This document shows positions 17,802 to 27,299 of a DNA stretch of 64,000 bases, piece by piece. Position 1 is the first letter of the stretch; the number at the start of each line of letters is the position of its first letter. The DNA comes from Humibacillus sp. DSM 29435 (GTDB lineage: Bacteria; Actinomycetota; Actinomycetes; Actinomycetales; Dermatophilaceae): contig NZ_MAST01000045.1 in assembly GCF_001758225.1 (NCBI RefSeq), forward strand, positions 227,628 to 291,627, read 5' to 3'. The notes beneath the pieces are model-generated. The model ran no database searches, had not been told where the DNA came from, and worked only from the letters and a program-made list of their open reading frames with translations. The position numbers and the translations under genes are program-made.

Positions 17802-18778
17802 GCGGCCTCAACAAGACCCCCGAGAAGCACATGATGCTCTTCTCCGGGCGGGCGCACCCACAGCTGGCCAACGACGTGGCTGCTCAGCTCGGCATCACGC
17901 TCGTGCCGACCTCGGCGTACGACTTCGCCAACGGCGAGATCTACGTGCGCTACGAGGAGTCGGTGCGCGGGTCGGACGCGTTCGTCATCCAGAGCCACAC
18001 CGCGCCGATCAACGAGTGGATCATGGAGCAGCTGATCATGATCGACGCCCTCAAGCGGGCTTCGGCCAAGCGGATCACGGTGGTGCTGCCGTTCTACGGC
18101 TATGCCCGGCAGGACAAGAAGCACCGTGGCCGCGAGCCGATCTCGGCCCGGCTCATGGCTGACCTGTTCAAGACCGCCGGCGCCAACCGGCTGATGGCCA
18201 TCGACCTGCACACCGCCCAGATCCAGGGCTTCTTCGACGGCCCGGTCGACCACCTCATGGCGATGCCGATTCTCGCGAGGCACGTCGCCGACAAGTACGG
18301 TCACCTCGACCTCGCCGTCGTCTCACCGGATGCCGGTCGCATCAAGGTCGCCGAAGACTGGTCGAGCCGCCTCGGCGGTGCCCCGCTCGCGTTCGTGCAC
18401 AAGACCCGAGACATCACCCGGCCGAACGAGGTGGTGGCCAACCGCATCGTCGGCGAGATCAAAGGCCGGGTCTGCGTGCTCGTCGACGACATGATCGACA
18501 CCGCCGGAACCATCACCAAGGCCGCCGACGCGCTGCTCGGCCAGGGAGCGGCATCCGTCATCATCGCGGCGACGCACGCGATCCTGTCGGGCCCGGCCGT
18601 CGACCGGCTCAAGTCGTGCAAGGTCGAGGAGGTCATCGTCACCGACACCCTGCCGATCCCCGACGACCGGCGGTTCGACAAGCTCACCGTGCTGTCGATC
18701 GCGCCGCTCGTCTCGATGGCGATTCGCGAGGTCTTCGAAGACGGCTCGGTGACGAGCCTCTTCGACGGCAAGGCCTGA
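17798..18778 (+). CDS. prs: Ribose-phosphate pyrophosphokinase
   Basis: A 326-residue PRPP synthetase that transfers pyrophosphate from ATP to ribose 5-phosphate, feeding nucleotide, His and Trp synthesis. The family motif VVLPFYGYARQDKKHRGREP lies at about residues 90-109. The DLHTAQIQGFFDGPVDHL block follows at about 135-152, and the PRPP-binding loop CVLVDDMIDTAGTI at about 226-239. The ATG overlaps the glmU stop, the conserved glmU-prs pairing. The next gene starts two bases after its stop. Confidence 0.97.
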   Translation: MSGLNKTPEKHMMLFSGRAHPQLANDVAAQLGITLVPTSAYDFANGEIYVRYEESVRGSDAFVIQSHTAPINEWIMEQLIMIDALKRASAKRITVVLPFYGYARQDKKHRGREPISARLMADLFKTAGANRLMAIDLHTAQIQGFFDGPVDHLMAMPILARHVADKYGHLDLAVVSPDAGRIKVAEDWSSRLGGAPLAFVHKTRDITRPNEVVANRIVGEIKGRVCVLVDDMIDTAGTITKAADALLGQGAASVIIAATHAILSGPAVDRLKSCKVEEVIVTDTLPIPDDRRFDKLTVLSIAPLVSMAIREVFEDGSVTSLFDGKA

Positions 18779-18779
18779 C

Positions 18780-19646
18780 TTGGCGCCGCAGACCGCGCGC
18801 CGTTCGGCACGTGCTCCGGCGGTCATCGCTCTTGTCGCCGCGGTTGTGGCGGTCATCGGGTTCGTGGTGTCGCGCCCCGAACCGCAGCCGACCTCCGCAG
18901 CCCGGCCCACATCGACCGCAAGCAGCGCCAGCCCGACGGTCGGGCCACCGACAGCCACCACGTCCGACGACGGCCTCGGCGTGTCGCCGGACGCGAGCGA
19001 CAAGGAGTCGGGCGATGCCTCCTTCGACGGTTCCGACGACGGGGGCCCGCCCGTCTCTGGGTCACCGCAGAACCGTGAGGATGCCGTCACTGCGTTGGCG
19101 AAGCTGGCTCGGCGCACCCCTGGTGACCCCTTCGCCATCGGCCGGGTCGACGCCCCGGTCGTGATGGTCAGCTACTCCGACTTCCAGTGCCCCTTCTGCG
19201 GGAAGTTCGCCCGTGACACCGAGCCCAGGTTGATTGCCAAGTATGTGGATGCCGGGGTGCTGCGTATCGAATGGCGCGACTTCCCGTACCTCGGTGAGGA
19301 GTCGGTGACGGCCGCAGTGGCGGGCCGGGCGGCGGCGCGGCAGGGAAAGTTCTGGGCCTTCCACGACGCGCTGTTCGCCCAGCAGCAGCCGACGAACAGT
19401 GGTCGGTTGACCCCGGCGTTCCTCGCTTCGGTGGCCGTCAAGGCCGGGCTCGACGGGCCCCAGCTCACCCAGGACCTGCGCGACCCGGCCCTGAAGGACG
19501 CGGCCGAGAAGGACTTCGGCGAGGGGCAGAACTCCGGCGTCACCGGCACTCCGGCCTTTCTCATCAACGGCGAGCCCGTGATCGGGGCCCAACCGGCGGC
19601 CGTGTTCGAGCAGGCCATCGACCAGGCGGCTGCCGCGGCGCGATGA
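18780..19646 (+). CDS. Membrane-anchored DsbA-family thiol-disulfide oxidoreductase
   Basis: 288 residues from a TTG start two bases after prs. A transmembrane anchor lies at residues 12-30, followed by a Ser/Thr/Asp-rich extracytoplasmic linker to about residue 100. The thioredoxin-fold domain then carries the active site C137-P-F-C140. The cis-proline loop is TGTPAFLINGEPV near the C-terminus. The family forms, isomerises or reduces disulfides in exported proteins. It overlaps the next gene, a CcdA-like protein, by four bases; that protein could supply electrons, which would favour a reductase or isomerase role. That functional pairing is inference. Confidence 0.87.
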   Translation: MAPQTARRSARAPAVIALVAAVVAVIGFVVSRPEPQPTSAARPTSTASSASPTVGPPTATTSDDGLGVSPDASDKESGDASFDGSDDGGPPVSGSPQNREDAVTALAKLARRTPGDPFAIGRVDAPVVMVSYSDFQCPFCGKFARDTEPRLIAKYVDAGVLRIEWRDFPYLGEESVTAAVAGRAAARQGKFWAFHDALFAQQQPTNSGRLTPAFLASVAVKAGLDGPQLTQDLRDPALKDAAEKDFGEGQNSGVTGTPAFLINGEPVIGAQPAAVFEQAIDQAAAAAR

Positions 19647-20485
19647 CCGACATCGGGCTGCTCGGCGCCCTGGCCGCCGGCGTTCTCGCACTGCTCTCGC
19701 CGTGCAGTGCGCTGTTGCTGCCGTCGTTCTTCGCCTACGCGTTCACCAGCCGCTCGGCGCTCATGGCCCGCACCAGCGTGTTCTACCTCGGGTTGCTGAT
19801 CACCCTGGTGCCCCTTGGCACCGGAGCGGCCCTGGCCTCGCAGGTGTTCTACGGGCACCGGGCCGTGCTGATCACCATCGCCGGATGGGCGATCATCGCG
19901 ATCGGCGTCTTTCAGGTGCTCGGCGGCAGCTTCGCCCTGCCGTTCGCCGACCGGTTGCAGGGCTGGGCCGGTGGCCGCGGTTCCGGTCGCAGTGGCTACC
20001 TCTCGACTCTCGTGCTCGGAGCGGTCTACGGCCTCGCCGGGTTCTGCTCCGGGCCGGTGCTCGGGGCGATCCTCACCCTGGCTGCGACCCGGTCGAACCC
20101 GGTCGGCGGCGCCCTGCTCTTGGTCGTCTACGCGCTGGGAATGGCTCTGCCGCTGTTCATCCTGGCCGCCCTCTGGGACCGCTTCCGACTCGGGGAACGT
20201 CGGTGGCTGCGCGGGCGGATGCTGCACCTGGGACTGGTCACGGTGCACAGCACGGCACTGGTCTCGGGGCTGCTCTTCATCGCGATCGGCGCGCTGTTCC
20301 TGCGCTTCGACGGCACCGCCGGGATCGTCGGGGTGCTCGGCCTCGGGGACACCACCGATCTTGAAGTGACCGCCCAGAACGCCGTCACGTCAGCCACGGC
20401 CGGCTTCCCGATCTGGGGGCTATCGGCCGCGGTTGCGCTCGTCGCCGGGGGAGTGGCCCTGCGCCGCACCCTGCGCCACCGGTGA
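19643..20485 (+). CDS. CcdA/DsbD-like thiol-redox membrane protein
   Basis: A 280-residue polytopic membrane protein with six or seven hydrophobic segments. The two conserved cysteines are C21 in LLSPCSALLLP and the one in GLAGFCSGPVLG at about residue 136, the CcdA pattern. Family members move electrons from cytoplasmic thioredoxin across the membrane to extracytoplasmic thioredoxin-like proteins. The ATG overlaps the DsbA-like gene, so they form a pair. No cytochrome c maturation genes are nearby, so a role in general thiol reduction is as likely as heme-protein maturation. Confidence 0.85.
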   Translation: MTDIGLLGALAAGVLALLSPCSALLLPSFFAYAFTSRSALMARTSVFYLGLLITLVPLGTGAALASQVFYGHRAVLITIAGWAIIAIGVFQVLGGSFALPFADRLQGWAGGRGSGRSGYLSTLVLGAVYGLAGFCSGPVLGAILTLAATRSNPVGGALLLVVYALGMALPLFILAALWDRFRLGERRWLRGRMLHLGLVTVHSTALVSGLLFIAIGALFLRFDGTAGIVGVLGLGDTTDLEVTAQNAVTSATAGFPIWGLSAAVALVAGGVALRRTLRHR

Positions 20486-20502
20486 CGGATGCTCTTGCGT
20501 GA

Positions 20503-22716
20503 CTACTGAGGCTTGCTGCCGCGGCTGAGGTCGGCGGTGAGGTTGGCGAGCAGCTTCCAACCGGGCATGGGCAGCTTCTGCACCTGCCGAGCCTCACCCG
20601 GGATCGGGGCCCAGGGACCCACCTTCACCGTCCCGGCGGCGCCGTCGATCTCGTAGGGCGCTGTCTGGATCGTGCGGGTGTCTCGCACGCGGTACCAGTT
20701 GTACGGGAAGCTGGCGGTGTCATGCGTGATGGTGCGATGAACGACGGCAGCGAGCAACGTCCCGTCCTCGCATGGGCTGAGCGAGACCAGCCCCAGCAGG
20801 GGCGGCTTGGTCTCGACATGGTTCCCGTTGTAGTACACGTCCTGGGCGCCATCGCCCATCGAGAGATGCTCGCCGAGCACGGCGTCACCCAGGGATGGGA
20901 AGGCGATCCAGCGTGGTGCGGCTCGGGTGCCGACGATGTAGCTGCGCACCGACGCGTGCGAGACCAGGGCGAAGCCGTACGGCTGGTAGACCCACAGGTA
21001 GCTCTGGTCGACCGCCACTCTGGTGCACGGCCCCCAGCCGGGCACCATCGGCAGGTAGTAGTCGTGGTTGCCGGTGTTGAGGTAGATCTGTGCTGATCCG
21101 TGCATCGACGCGTAGATCATCGCGTCGCCCCAGCCCGGCGGGATGGCGGCGCTGTCGGGATCGTCAAGCAGAGCCACCGGGCCGTTGACCGCGGCGATCG
21201 AGTCGACGGGTGAGGTCGTCTGGGGCCACCAGTTCACTCGCTCGAGCTCGCCCGTGTTGTAGCCGTCGGTTGGTTTCAACGTCCACGCCATGACACTGCC
21301 GGGTGCTCCCGTGCCCTCGGCGGTCCCGGCGAACAGGTTCAGGCCTTTGTCGGTCTCGTCGGCCACACAGAGATCGGTGAGCGCGGGGTTGAAGTTGTCG
21401 AGGATGTTCCGGCCGTGGTCGAGCGACACGTCGTCGTGGTGCGCCCAGCTGTGGTCGACCCAGTGGCTGGAGCCGGGGTAGTCGCTACTGCTGCTCTTGA
21501 GCACGAAACAGTGGTAGGCGGGCTTGAAGTTGAACTCTGATGACACCTGGCCGTTCGTGATGGTCGACGCCGCATCAGGCACCAGCACGAGGCGGTGGTA
21601 GTAGTTGCGGTCGCTGCGGTCGGTCCACGAGCCGCTCTTGACGTTCTGGGGGCCGGTGAGAAACTTTAAGGCGTAGTTGTCCGCGATGCAGGCGTACACC
21701 CCCCACTGTTGTGCCACGCTCGCCAGGCCCTTCAGGGCACGCAGCATCCTGGCGTTGCACGACTGGTACTCCTTCATCCGCGCCTCGGCGTAGGCGACCA
21801 GATCCATCAGCTTGCGCTCCAGCGTGTCCTTGTCCCCGGCCGAGAGGCTGCTCGACGAGCCCGGGGCGACGTCGTCGAAGCGCGCCAGCAGGTCGTCGGA
21901 GTTGGTCATCGCTGTGATCGTCATAGTCGTGCTCACCAGGTCGGAGTAGGTTTTGCAGCAAACCCCGAGCACGGCAGGCCAGAGCGGATCGTTGTGGTTC
22001 TCGGGAGCTTGCAGGTACTCCAGCACCTTCCACTGCTCGAACATCGACACGCTCTTGTGCGGGCCGATATCGGACACCACGATGGTGCTGGCCCCGAGCT
22101 TGACGTAGAAGGCCTTGTAGTCCTCATGGGTGTTCAACGGCCTGGCCAGAATGGCTCGCAGGGCTTTGGCCTGCAGGGTCAAGGTGGTGGCGTAGGTGAG
22201 AACGTCGTCGTGGACCGACTTGATGTTCTGCAGCTGGGTCTGCGCCGCGAGCCCCTTGAGGAACGTCTCGAGCTTGGAGACGTCAGACTCCTCCTTCGGC
22301 CCGAAGCAGCGCAGGATCTGACCGATCACCGAGAAGAGCGCTCCGATCAGCATGCCCTCGGGGCCCGCCGCGGCCAGAAAGGTGCTGATGAGCGGGGCCA
22401 ACGACGCGCAGATGTCCATTAGCTCGGCGGCGCCGGTCACCGCGTCACCCTTACTGAACGCCTTGACCGCGGCGATGACGCTCTTGGTGATCGCGGGGGC
22501 CGCCTTGGCGATGGCGTCGGCGGTGTCCTTGGCCGCCTTCCGCTCATCGGCGCTGCGCTTCTCGTCCTTCTCCACCGCGCGGGCGTCGTCGTAGCGATGC
22601 TTGACGTCGTTGATCTTGGACTGCCATCGCACGTAGTCCTCGTAGTCCATGCCGCCGATCTGCATCTGCTGGAGGATGTCGAGGCTGTCGTTGACTAGGT
22701 CGTCCTGCGCGCTCAT
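20503..22716 (-). CDS. Large protein of unknown function; helical N-terminal half with hydrophobic hairpin
   Basis: 737 residues, no signal peptide. Residues 1-100 are charged helices. A hydrophobic helical pair follows at about 100-145 (LMDICASLAPLISTFLAAAG and MLIGALFSVIGQIL), ending in FGPKEES. Long amphipathic helices run to about residue 350. The C-terminal half (about 360-730) is rich in Trp, Tyr, Gly and His with short strands, suggesting a beta-propeller or lectin-like fold. A hydrophobic hairpin inside a helical bundle followed by a beta-rich part recalls alpha-pore-forming toxins and the domain I idea of Cry toxins. I cannot match it to a named family. It stands alone on the minus strand, converging on the CcdA-like gene. 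Confidence 0.72.
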   Translation of the reverse strand: MSAQDDLVNDSLDILQQMQIGGMDYEDYVRWQSKINDVKHRYDDARAVEKDEKRSADERKAAKDTADAIAKAAPAITKSVIAAVKAFSKGDAVTGAAELMDICASLAPLISTFLAAAGPEGMLIGALFSVIGQILRCFGPKEESDVSKLETFLKGLAAQTQLQNIKSVHDDVLTYATTLTLQAKALRAILARPLNTHEDYKAFYVKLGASTIVVSDIGPHKSVSMFEQWKVLEYLQAPENHNDPLWPAVLGVCCKTYSDLVSTTMTITAMTNSDDLLARFDDVAPGSSSSLSAGDKDTLERKLMDLVAYAEARMKEYQSCNARMLRALKGLASVAQQWGVYACIADNYALKFLTGPQNVKSGSWTDRSDRNYYHRLVLVPDAASTITNGQVSSEFNFKPAYHCFVLKSSSSDYPGSSHWVDHSWAHHDDVSLDHGRNILDNFNPALTDLCVADETDKGLNLFAGTAEGTGAPGSVMAWTLKPTDGYNTGELERVNWWPQTTSPVDSIAAVNGPVALLDDPDSAAIPPGWGDAMIYASMHGSAQIYLNTGNHDYYLPMVPGWGPCTRVAVDQSYLWVYQPYGFALVSHASVRSYIVGTRAAPRWIAFPSLGDAVLGEHLSMGDGAQDVYYNGNHVETKPPLLGLVSLSPCEDGTLLAAVVHRTITHDTASFPYNWYRVRDTRTIQTAPYEIDGAAGTVKVGPWAPIPGEARQVQKLPMPGWKLLANLTADLSRGSKPQ

Positions 22717-22846
22717 GGTGGGCTCCGTCGCGACACGGTGATAGCTCTGCGGCGAATGCCGCGAAAGTACTTTAGCGGCGGATATCTCACATTGGAAAGA
22801 GCGCTGTGAGTAGAGAGGTTCCTGGCCTGCGGGGCAGACGCTGCTG

Positions 22847-23434
22847 TCAGCGCGGGCCGGCCGGTTCTCGCGCCTGGGTCTCGACGGCCTTTCGGGCTCG
22901 GTAGGCGGCGGTGTGAACCCGCGCTGCGCACCCGCCCTCGCAGAACCGGCGGGAGCGATTGCGGGAGAGATCGACCACGACGTCGTCGCAGTCGGGCGCC
23001 TCGCAGACTCTGAGGCGATCCAGCTCGCCCTCGCGCACGACGTCGACGACCGCCATCGCTGCCTCGACCGTCATCCGGGTGGCCAGGGGTGCGTCGGCCG
23101 AGGTGGCGTGCACGTGCCAGCCGAAGCCGTCGTGGTCGACCAGCCTGGGCAGGGCTGCGCCTTCGACGAGCAGGTCGTTGGTCAGGTCGACCACCCCCTG
23201 CTCGTCACGCTCCCAGAGCTCACGCAGGCGCGGCCGCAGCTCGCGCACCGCAACCAGCTCAGCGGCATCCGCGTCGATGCGGCCCGTCCAGCCGTGACCG
23301 GAACAGAACTGCGTCAGCTCGGCCACGGTGCCCAGGGTGTCGGGGGAGCTGTCACCGGTGACCGAGCCGGGCAGGGTGTTCACCAGGGCCGCTGCAGAGC
23401 TGAGTGCGGCCTCGGTGTCATGAGCGAATACCAC
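22847..23434 (-). CDS. CGNR zinc-finger domain protein (ABATE/CGNR family regulator)
   Basis: 195 residues from GTG 23434, chosen because AGGAG lies five bases upstream. The N-terminal part is the ABATE (stress-induced TF) domain, with ALVNTLPG near residue 20. The C-terminal zinc finger has C144, C149, C165 and C169 followed by RVHTAAYRARK. The usual CGNR is here CAAR, a variant that keeps the zinc ligands. Such proteins are thought to be transcription factors. It is divergent from an EamA exporter, which is a plausible target. About 90 bp separates the two starts. Confidence 0.85.
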   Translation of the reverse strand: MVFAHDTEAALSSAAALVNTLPGSVTGDSSPDTLGTVAELTQFCSGHGWTGRIDADAAELVAVRELRPRLRELWERDEQGVVDLTNDLLVEGAALPRLVDHDGFGWHVHATSADAPLATRMTVEAAMAVVDVVREGELDRLRVCEAPDCDDVVVDLSRNRSRRFCEGGCAARVHTAAYRARKAVETQAREPAGPR

Positions 23435-23525
23435 TTTGACTCCTAACCGGACCATCCGATAATGTCATGAGTGTAAACGAGTTTGGGTCCTGACGCCTCC
23501 GGGCGTTCACGAGGTTGGAGGTGTC

Positions 23526-24527
23526 ATGTCGGTGGAGATCATGTCGCGCACGGGAGAGTTGACCGGTGGAGAAGTCACGGGCATGACCCGCCGTTCCCCG
23601 GTTCGGGCGGGCGTGCGGCATCCGCTCGTCGGTGTCGGGGTGGCCCTCGCCTCGGCGGCCGCGTTCGGCACGTCCGGGCCGTTCGCGAAGTCGCTGCTCG
23701 TCAGCGGCTGGTCGCCGGGGCTCGTGACGACCCTGCGCCTGACTCTCGCTGCTCTCGTGCTGTTCGTCCCCGCCCTGATGGCACTGCGGGGCAAGTGGGG
23801 CGTGCTGTGGCGCAGCAAGTGGCTCGTCGCCGGCTATGGGCTGACCGGGGTGGCCGGCGCCCAGCTGGCCTACTTCAACGCGGTGACCCACCTGTCGGTC
23901 GGCGTCGCCCTGCTGCTCGAGTACCTCGCCCCGACGATCATCGTCGGCTGGCTGTGGGCCCGGCACCGCCAGACGCCGCGCCGCCTGACCGTCACCGGCA
24001 TCGGCCTCTCGATGATCGGCCTGCTCCTCGTTCTCAACCTTGCCGGCGGCGCCCGGGTCAGCCTCATCGGGGTGGCGTGGGGGTTGGTGGCCGCGGTGTG
24101 CCTGACGATGTACTTCCTGCTGTCCGACCAGGTCGACGCCGATCTGCCACCGATCGCCTTGGCCGGCGTCGGGCTGTTCGTCGGCGCCGTCGCCCTCTGG
24201 TCCGCTGGCCTGCTCGGCATCGTCGACCTCACCAAGGGTGCCACCCGCGTCGACCTCGCCGGGTCGATGGTGGCGTGGTGGGTGCCCCTGCTCGTCATCG
24301 CCCTGCTCGCGGCGGCGTTCGCCTACGTCACCGGCATCGTCGCGGTGCGCATGCTCGGGGCGAAGGTCGCCTCCTTCGTGGCCCTCACCGAGGTGCTCTT
24401 CGCGGTGCTCTTCGCCTGGCTGGTGCTCTCCGAGCTGCCGAGCCCGATCCAGCTCGTCGGTGGCGTGCTCATCATCGCCGGCCTGGTTGCCGTGCGCACC
24501 GACGAGTCGCGCAGGCCCGCTGCCTGA
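23526..24527 (+). CDS. EamA family (drug/metabolite) transporter
   Basis: A 333-residue membrane protein with ten hydrophobic segments arranged as two EamA repeats of about 140 residues each, after a 35-residue hydrophilic N-terminus. The first repeat begins GVALASAAAFGTSGPFAKSL. The second ends with the typical SPIQLVGGVLIIAGLVAVR. The family exports metabolites or takes up solutes; the substrate is unknown. The ATG has GGAGG five bases upstream. It is divergent from the CGNR regulator gene. Confidence 0.9.
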   Translation: MSVEIMSRTGELTGGEVTGMTRRSPVRAGVRHPLVGVGVALASAAAFGTSGPFAKSLLVSGWSPGLVTTLRLTLAALVLFVPALMALRGKWGVLWRSKWLVAGYGLTGVAGAQLAYFNAVTHLSVGVALLLEYLAPTIIVGWLWARHRQTPRRLTVTGIGLSMIGLLLVLNLAGGARVSLIGVAWGLVAAVCLTMYFLLSDQVDADLPPIALAGVGLFVGAVALWSAGLLGIVDLTKGATRVDLAGSMVAWWVPLLVIALLAAAFAYVTGIVAVRMLGAKVASFVALTEVLFAVLFAWLVLSELPSPIQLVGGVLIIAGLVAVRTDESRRPAA

Positions 24528-24787
24528 CCGCCCGCCCCAGGGGCGCTCTCGTGCAGCCACTGATTTCACGGGTGCCCGCCGCTTCCCGTAGGATCGAGAA
24601 GTTGCCTCGGCGAGGGACGACGCACGGCCGCTCTGCGGGCGCGCCGGGTCCGTGATCGACGCGGTGGTGCCTGACCCCTGGGTCGGGTCCGCCCCTGCGT
24701 GCGGACCCTCGAAATCCTGGCCTGCTCCGCGCGGCGTCCCGCGTCGAGGCCAAACCTCGTGCCGACCCCGAACATCAGGAGTACCCC
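24528..24787. other. Leader region of rplY with small hairpin
   Basis: 260 bases between the transporter and rplY. A 7-bp hairpin (gggtccg / cggaccc) lies at 24685-24708. I recognise no known ribosomal-protein leader motif. AGGAG at 24778-24782 serves the GTG start of rplY. Confidence 0.4.
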
Positions 24788-25474
24788 GTGTCTGACACCA
24801 TCAAGCTCGTCGCCGAGAAGCGCACCGACTTCGGCAAGGGCGCCGCACGCAAGATCCGCCGCGCCAACAAGATCCCCGCCGTCATGTACGGCCACGGCAC
24901 CGACCCCATCCACATCTCGCTGCCGGGCCACGCCACGATGATGGCGCTCAAGCAGGCCAACGCCCTGCTCACCATCGTCATCGAGGGCGACGAGCAGCTG
25001 GCCCTGGCCAAGGACGTCCAGCGCGACGCCATCAAGCCGGTCATCGACCACATCGACCTCGTCGTCGTGCGCAAGGGCGAGAAGGTGACGGTCGACGTGT
25101 CGGTGCACCTCGAGGGCGAGGCGGCCCCCGAGACCAACGTGACCCTCGACCGCAACGTGCTCGAGATCGAGGCGCTGGCCACGAACATCCCCGAGAATGT
25201 CGTCGTGTCTGTCGAGGGGCTGCGCGCCGGCACCCAGATCCTGGCCGGAGCGATCGAGCTGCCCGAGGGTGCCACGCTGGTCACCGACGCCGAGGCGCTC
25301 GTCGTCAACGTCACCCAGCAGGTGTCGGAAGAGGCCCTGGAGGCCGAGCTCGCCGACCTCGAGGCCGAAGCCGGCATCGAGCGCGAGGAGTCCGACGACG
25401 ACGCTGCAGAGGCCGCCGACGGCGCTTCGACCGGTGCTGGTGGCGAGTCGGCCGAGAAGCCCGACGAGTCCTGA
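24788..25474 (+). CDS. rplY: 50S ribosomal protein L25/general stress protein Ctc
   Basis: 228 residues, the long Ctc form that binds 5S rRNA in the large subunit. The N-terminal L25 domain covers about 1-95 (KLVAEKRTDFGKGAARKIRR). The C-terminal TL5/Ctc beta domain covers about 96-190, and an acidic, Ala-rich tail is typical of actinobacteria. The GTG start has AGGAG upstream. It is followed by pth after 78 bp, a conserved pair. Confidence 0.95.
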   Translation: MSDTIKLVAEKRTDFGKGAARKIRRANKIPAVMYGHGTDPIHISLPGHATMMALKQANALLTIVIEGDEQLALAKDVQRDAIKPVIDHIDLVVVRKGEKVTVDVSVHLEGEAAPETNVTLDRNVLEIEALATNIPENVVVSVEGLRAGTQILAGAIELPEGATLVTDAEALVVNVTQQVSEEALEAELADLEAEAGIEREESDDDAAEAADGASTGAGGESAEKPDES

Positions 25475-25552
25475 TCTCGCAGGCCGGCGTGCGCCGGACC
25501 CGGTGACAAGAAACAGAACCCATCACCTAGAACTCTGAACGAGAACCCGACC

Positions 25553-26167
25553 ATGGACCCCTGGCTGATCGTCGGGCTCGGTAACCCGGGCCCCCAGTAC
25601 GCCGGCAACCGCCACAACGTGGGCGCCATGGTCGTGGGCGAGCTGGCTGCCCGCGACGCCTCAGGCGCCGCGGGCAGCCGTGCGTCGTTCAAGGCCCACC
25701 GAGCCAGGGCCAGCGTGGCGCAGGTGCGCCTGGGCACCCGCGCGGGCGGCGCACCGGGGCCCAAGGCCGTGCTCGCAGTGCCGAGCACCTACATGAACAC
25801 CTCCGGAGGCCCGGTCGCCGGCCTGCTGAAGTACTTCGGCGTGCCACTCGAACGACTTGTCGTCGTGCACGACGAGCTCGACATCGAGGCCGGCGCCATT
25901 CGCCTCAAGCGCGGGGGAGGCGAGGGCGGCCACAACGGTCTCCGCTCGGTGACCCAGTCGCTCGGCTCCAAGGACTACCTGCGGGTGCGGGTCGGCATCG
26001 GCCGCCCGCCCGGTCGACAGGACCCTGCCGACTTCGTGCTCAAGGACTTCTCCAAGCTCGAACGCGCCAACCTGCCCTTCCTGCTCGATGACGCCGCGGA
26101 TGCCGTCGAGGCGCTGATCGAGGTGGGGCTGGAGGCCGCTCAGCAACGCTTCCATGCTCCCCGCTGA
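25553..26167 (+). CDS. pth: Peptidyl-tRNA hydrolase
   Basis: A 204-residue Pth that releases peptides from prematurely dissociated peptidyl-tRNA. The GLGNPG motif with N11, and the catalytic histidine H21 in NRHNVG, are present. [18 protein letters not shown] (about residues 103-120) and GGHNGLRS complete the active site. In many actinobacteria pth is followed by mfd. Here the next gene is cysQ, so the accessory island starts at this point. Confidence 0.96.
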   Translation: MDPWLIVGLGNPGPQYAGNRHNVGAMVVGELAARDASGAAGSRASFKAHRARASVAQVRLGTRAGGAPGPKAVLAVPSTYMNTSGGPVAGLLKYFGVPLERLVVVHDELDIEAGAIRLKRGGGEGGHNGLRSVTQSLGSKDYLRVRVGIGRPPGRQDPADFVLKDFSKLERANLPFLLDDAADAVEALIEVGLEAAQQRFHAPR

Positions 26168-26486
26168 GCCGACGAAAGCGTGCAGGTCTGAGCCTGACGT
26201 GGGGTCCTTTTGCCCAATTTCGCCGATTCCCTGCGAGGCCACATTTCACTGGATACCTTGAGGGAAGTCAGTTGGTCACGCGTTCGCGCGCTGCGCCGGT
26301 GCACTGACGGTCGCGGCGTCGCGGGGAGGCTGACGCCACCTCAGTGCTGGACTGCTTGACAGCAAGGAACGGAACAAGGGGATCGTGGCGGGCGCGACAC
26401 AGTCGTGCCCGCGCGGCGATGGCGCAAAGGGTGCCGGACGCCCATCGGGGCACGACCCACGAAGTTGACGAGGAGTTCGAGAGTTG
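26168..26486. other. Long leader/intergenic region before cysQ
   Basis: 319 bases with no credible gene. Several short hairpins occur near the 3' end, for example gcgggc/gcccgc around 26389-26414 and gtgcc/ggcac around 26430-26453. A long structured leader before a sulfur operon suggests regulation at RNA level, but I do not recognise a SAM or other known riboswitch. AGGAG at 26471-26475 precedes the start. Confidence 0.4.
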
Positions 26487-27299
26487 ATGAAGACCACCGC
26501 AGACGAGGCGCCTGCCGGCGCCGGAGTCGGCGCCGCTGAGCCCGTGCTCGATGACCATGAGCTGGCCAGAGAGCTCGCCGACGGGGCCGGGCAGCTGCTG
26601 CTCGACCTGCGCGAGCAGCTGAGCGACCCGGCCGAGCTCAAGCGAGAGGGCGATCGCCGGTCGCACGTGTTTCTGATGGCCGAGCTGGCCCGGCTCCGCC
26701 CGGACGACGCTGTGCTCAGCGAAGAGGGCAAGGACGACGCTGCCCGCCTGAGCGCATCGCGGGTCTGGATCGTCGACCCCGTCGATGGCACCCGTGAGTA
26801 CTCCGAGAAGCCGCGCGAGGACTGGGCCGTGCACGTCGCACTGTGGCAGGACGGCGAGCTGGTGGCCGGTGCCGTGGCCCGGCCGGCCATGGGATCGACG
26901 CTCTCGACCGCAGCCCCTGCTCCGGTTCCCGCGGCCGACGGCAACGACATCCGGCTCGCGGTGAGCCGTTCGCGCCCACCCGAGTTCGTGGGCCGCCTCG
27001 CCGAGACCCTCGGCGCTTCGCTGGTTCCGATGGGATCGGCCGGCATCAAGGCGACGGCGGTCCTGGATGGACACGTCGACGCCTACGTGCACGCCGGAGG
27101 ACAATACGAGTGGGACTCGGCCGCGCCCGTCGCGGTCGTGCTCGCCTCCGGACTGCACGCCAGCCGGATCGACGGGTCGCCACTGGTCTACAACCAGGCC
27201 GACCCGCTCCTGCCCGACCTGTTGATCTGCCGACCTGAACTGGCCGAACGACTTCTGGCGACCATTTCCACCCTGACTCATGAGGACGTCAAGCAGTGA
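26487..27299 (+). CDS. cysQ: 3'(2'),5'-bisphosphate nucleotidase CysQ
   Basis: A 270-residue inositol-monophosphatase-family enzyme that hydrolyses 3'-phosphoadenosine 5'-phosphate (PAP) to AMP. The Mg-binding motifs are SEEGKDD, WIVDPVDGTREY (about residues 92-103) and the late YEWDSAAPVAV. The ATG at 26487 is preferred to the TTG three bases before it. It overlaps cysD by four bases, so PAP removal is co-expressed with sulfate activation. PAP is the product of PAPS-dependent sulfotransferases, five of which are encoded 15-29 kb downstream. Confidence 0.93.
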   Translation: MKTTADEAPAGAGVGAAEPVLDDHELARELADGAGQLLLDLREQLSDPAELKREGDRRSHVFLMAELARLRPDDAVLSEEGKDDAARLSASRVWIVDPVDGTREYSEKPREDWAVHVALWQDGELVAGAVARPAMGSTLSTAAPAPVPAADGNDIRLAVSRSRPPEFVGRLAETLGASLVPMGSAGIKATAVLDGHVDAYVHAGGQYEWDSAAPVAVVLASGLHASRIDGSPLVYNQADPLLPDLLICRPELAERLLATISTLTHEDVKQ

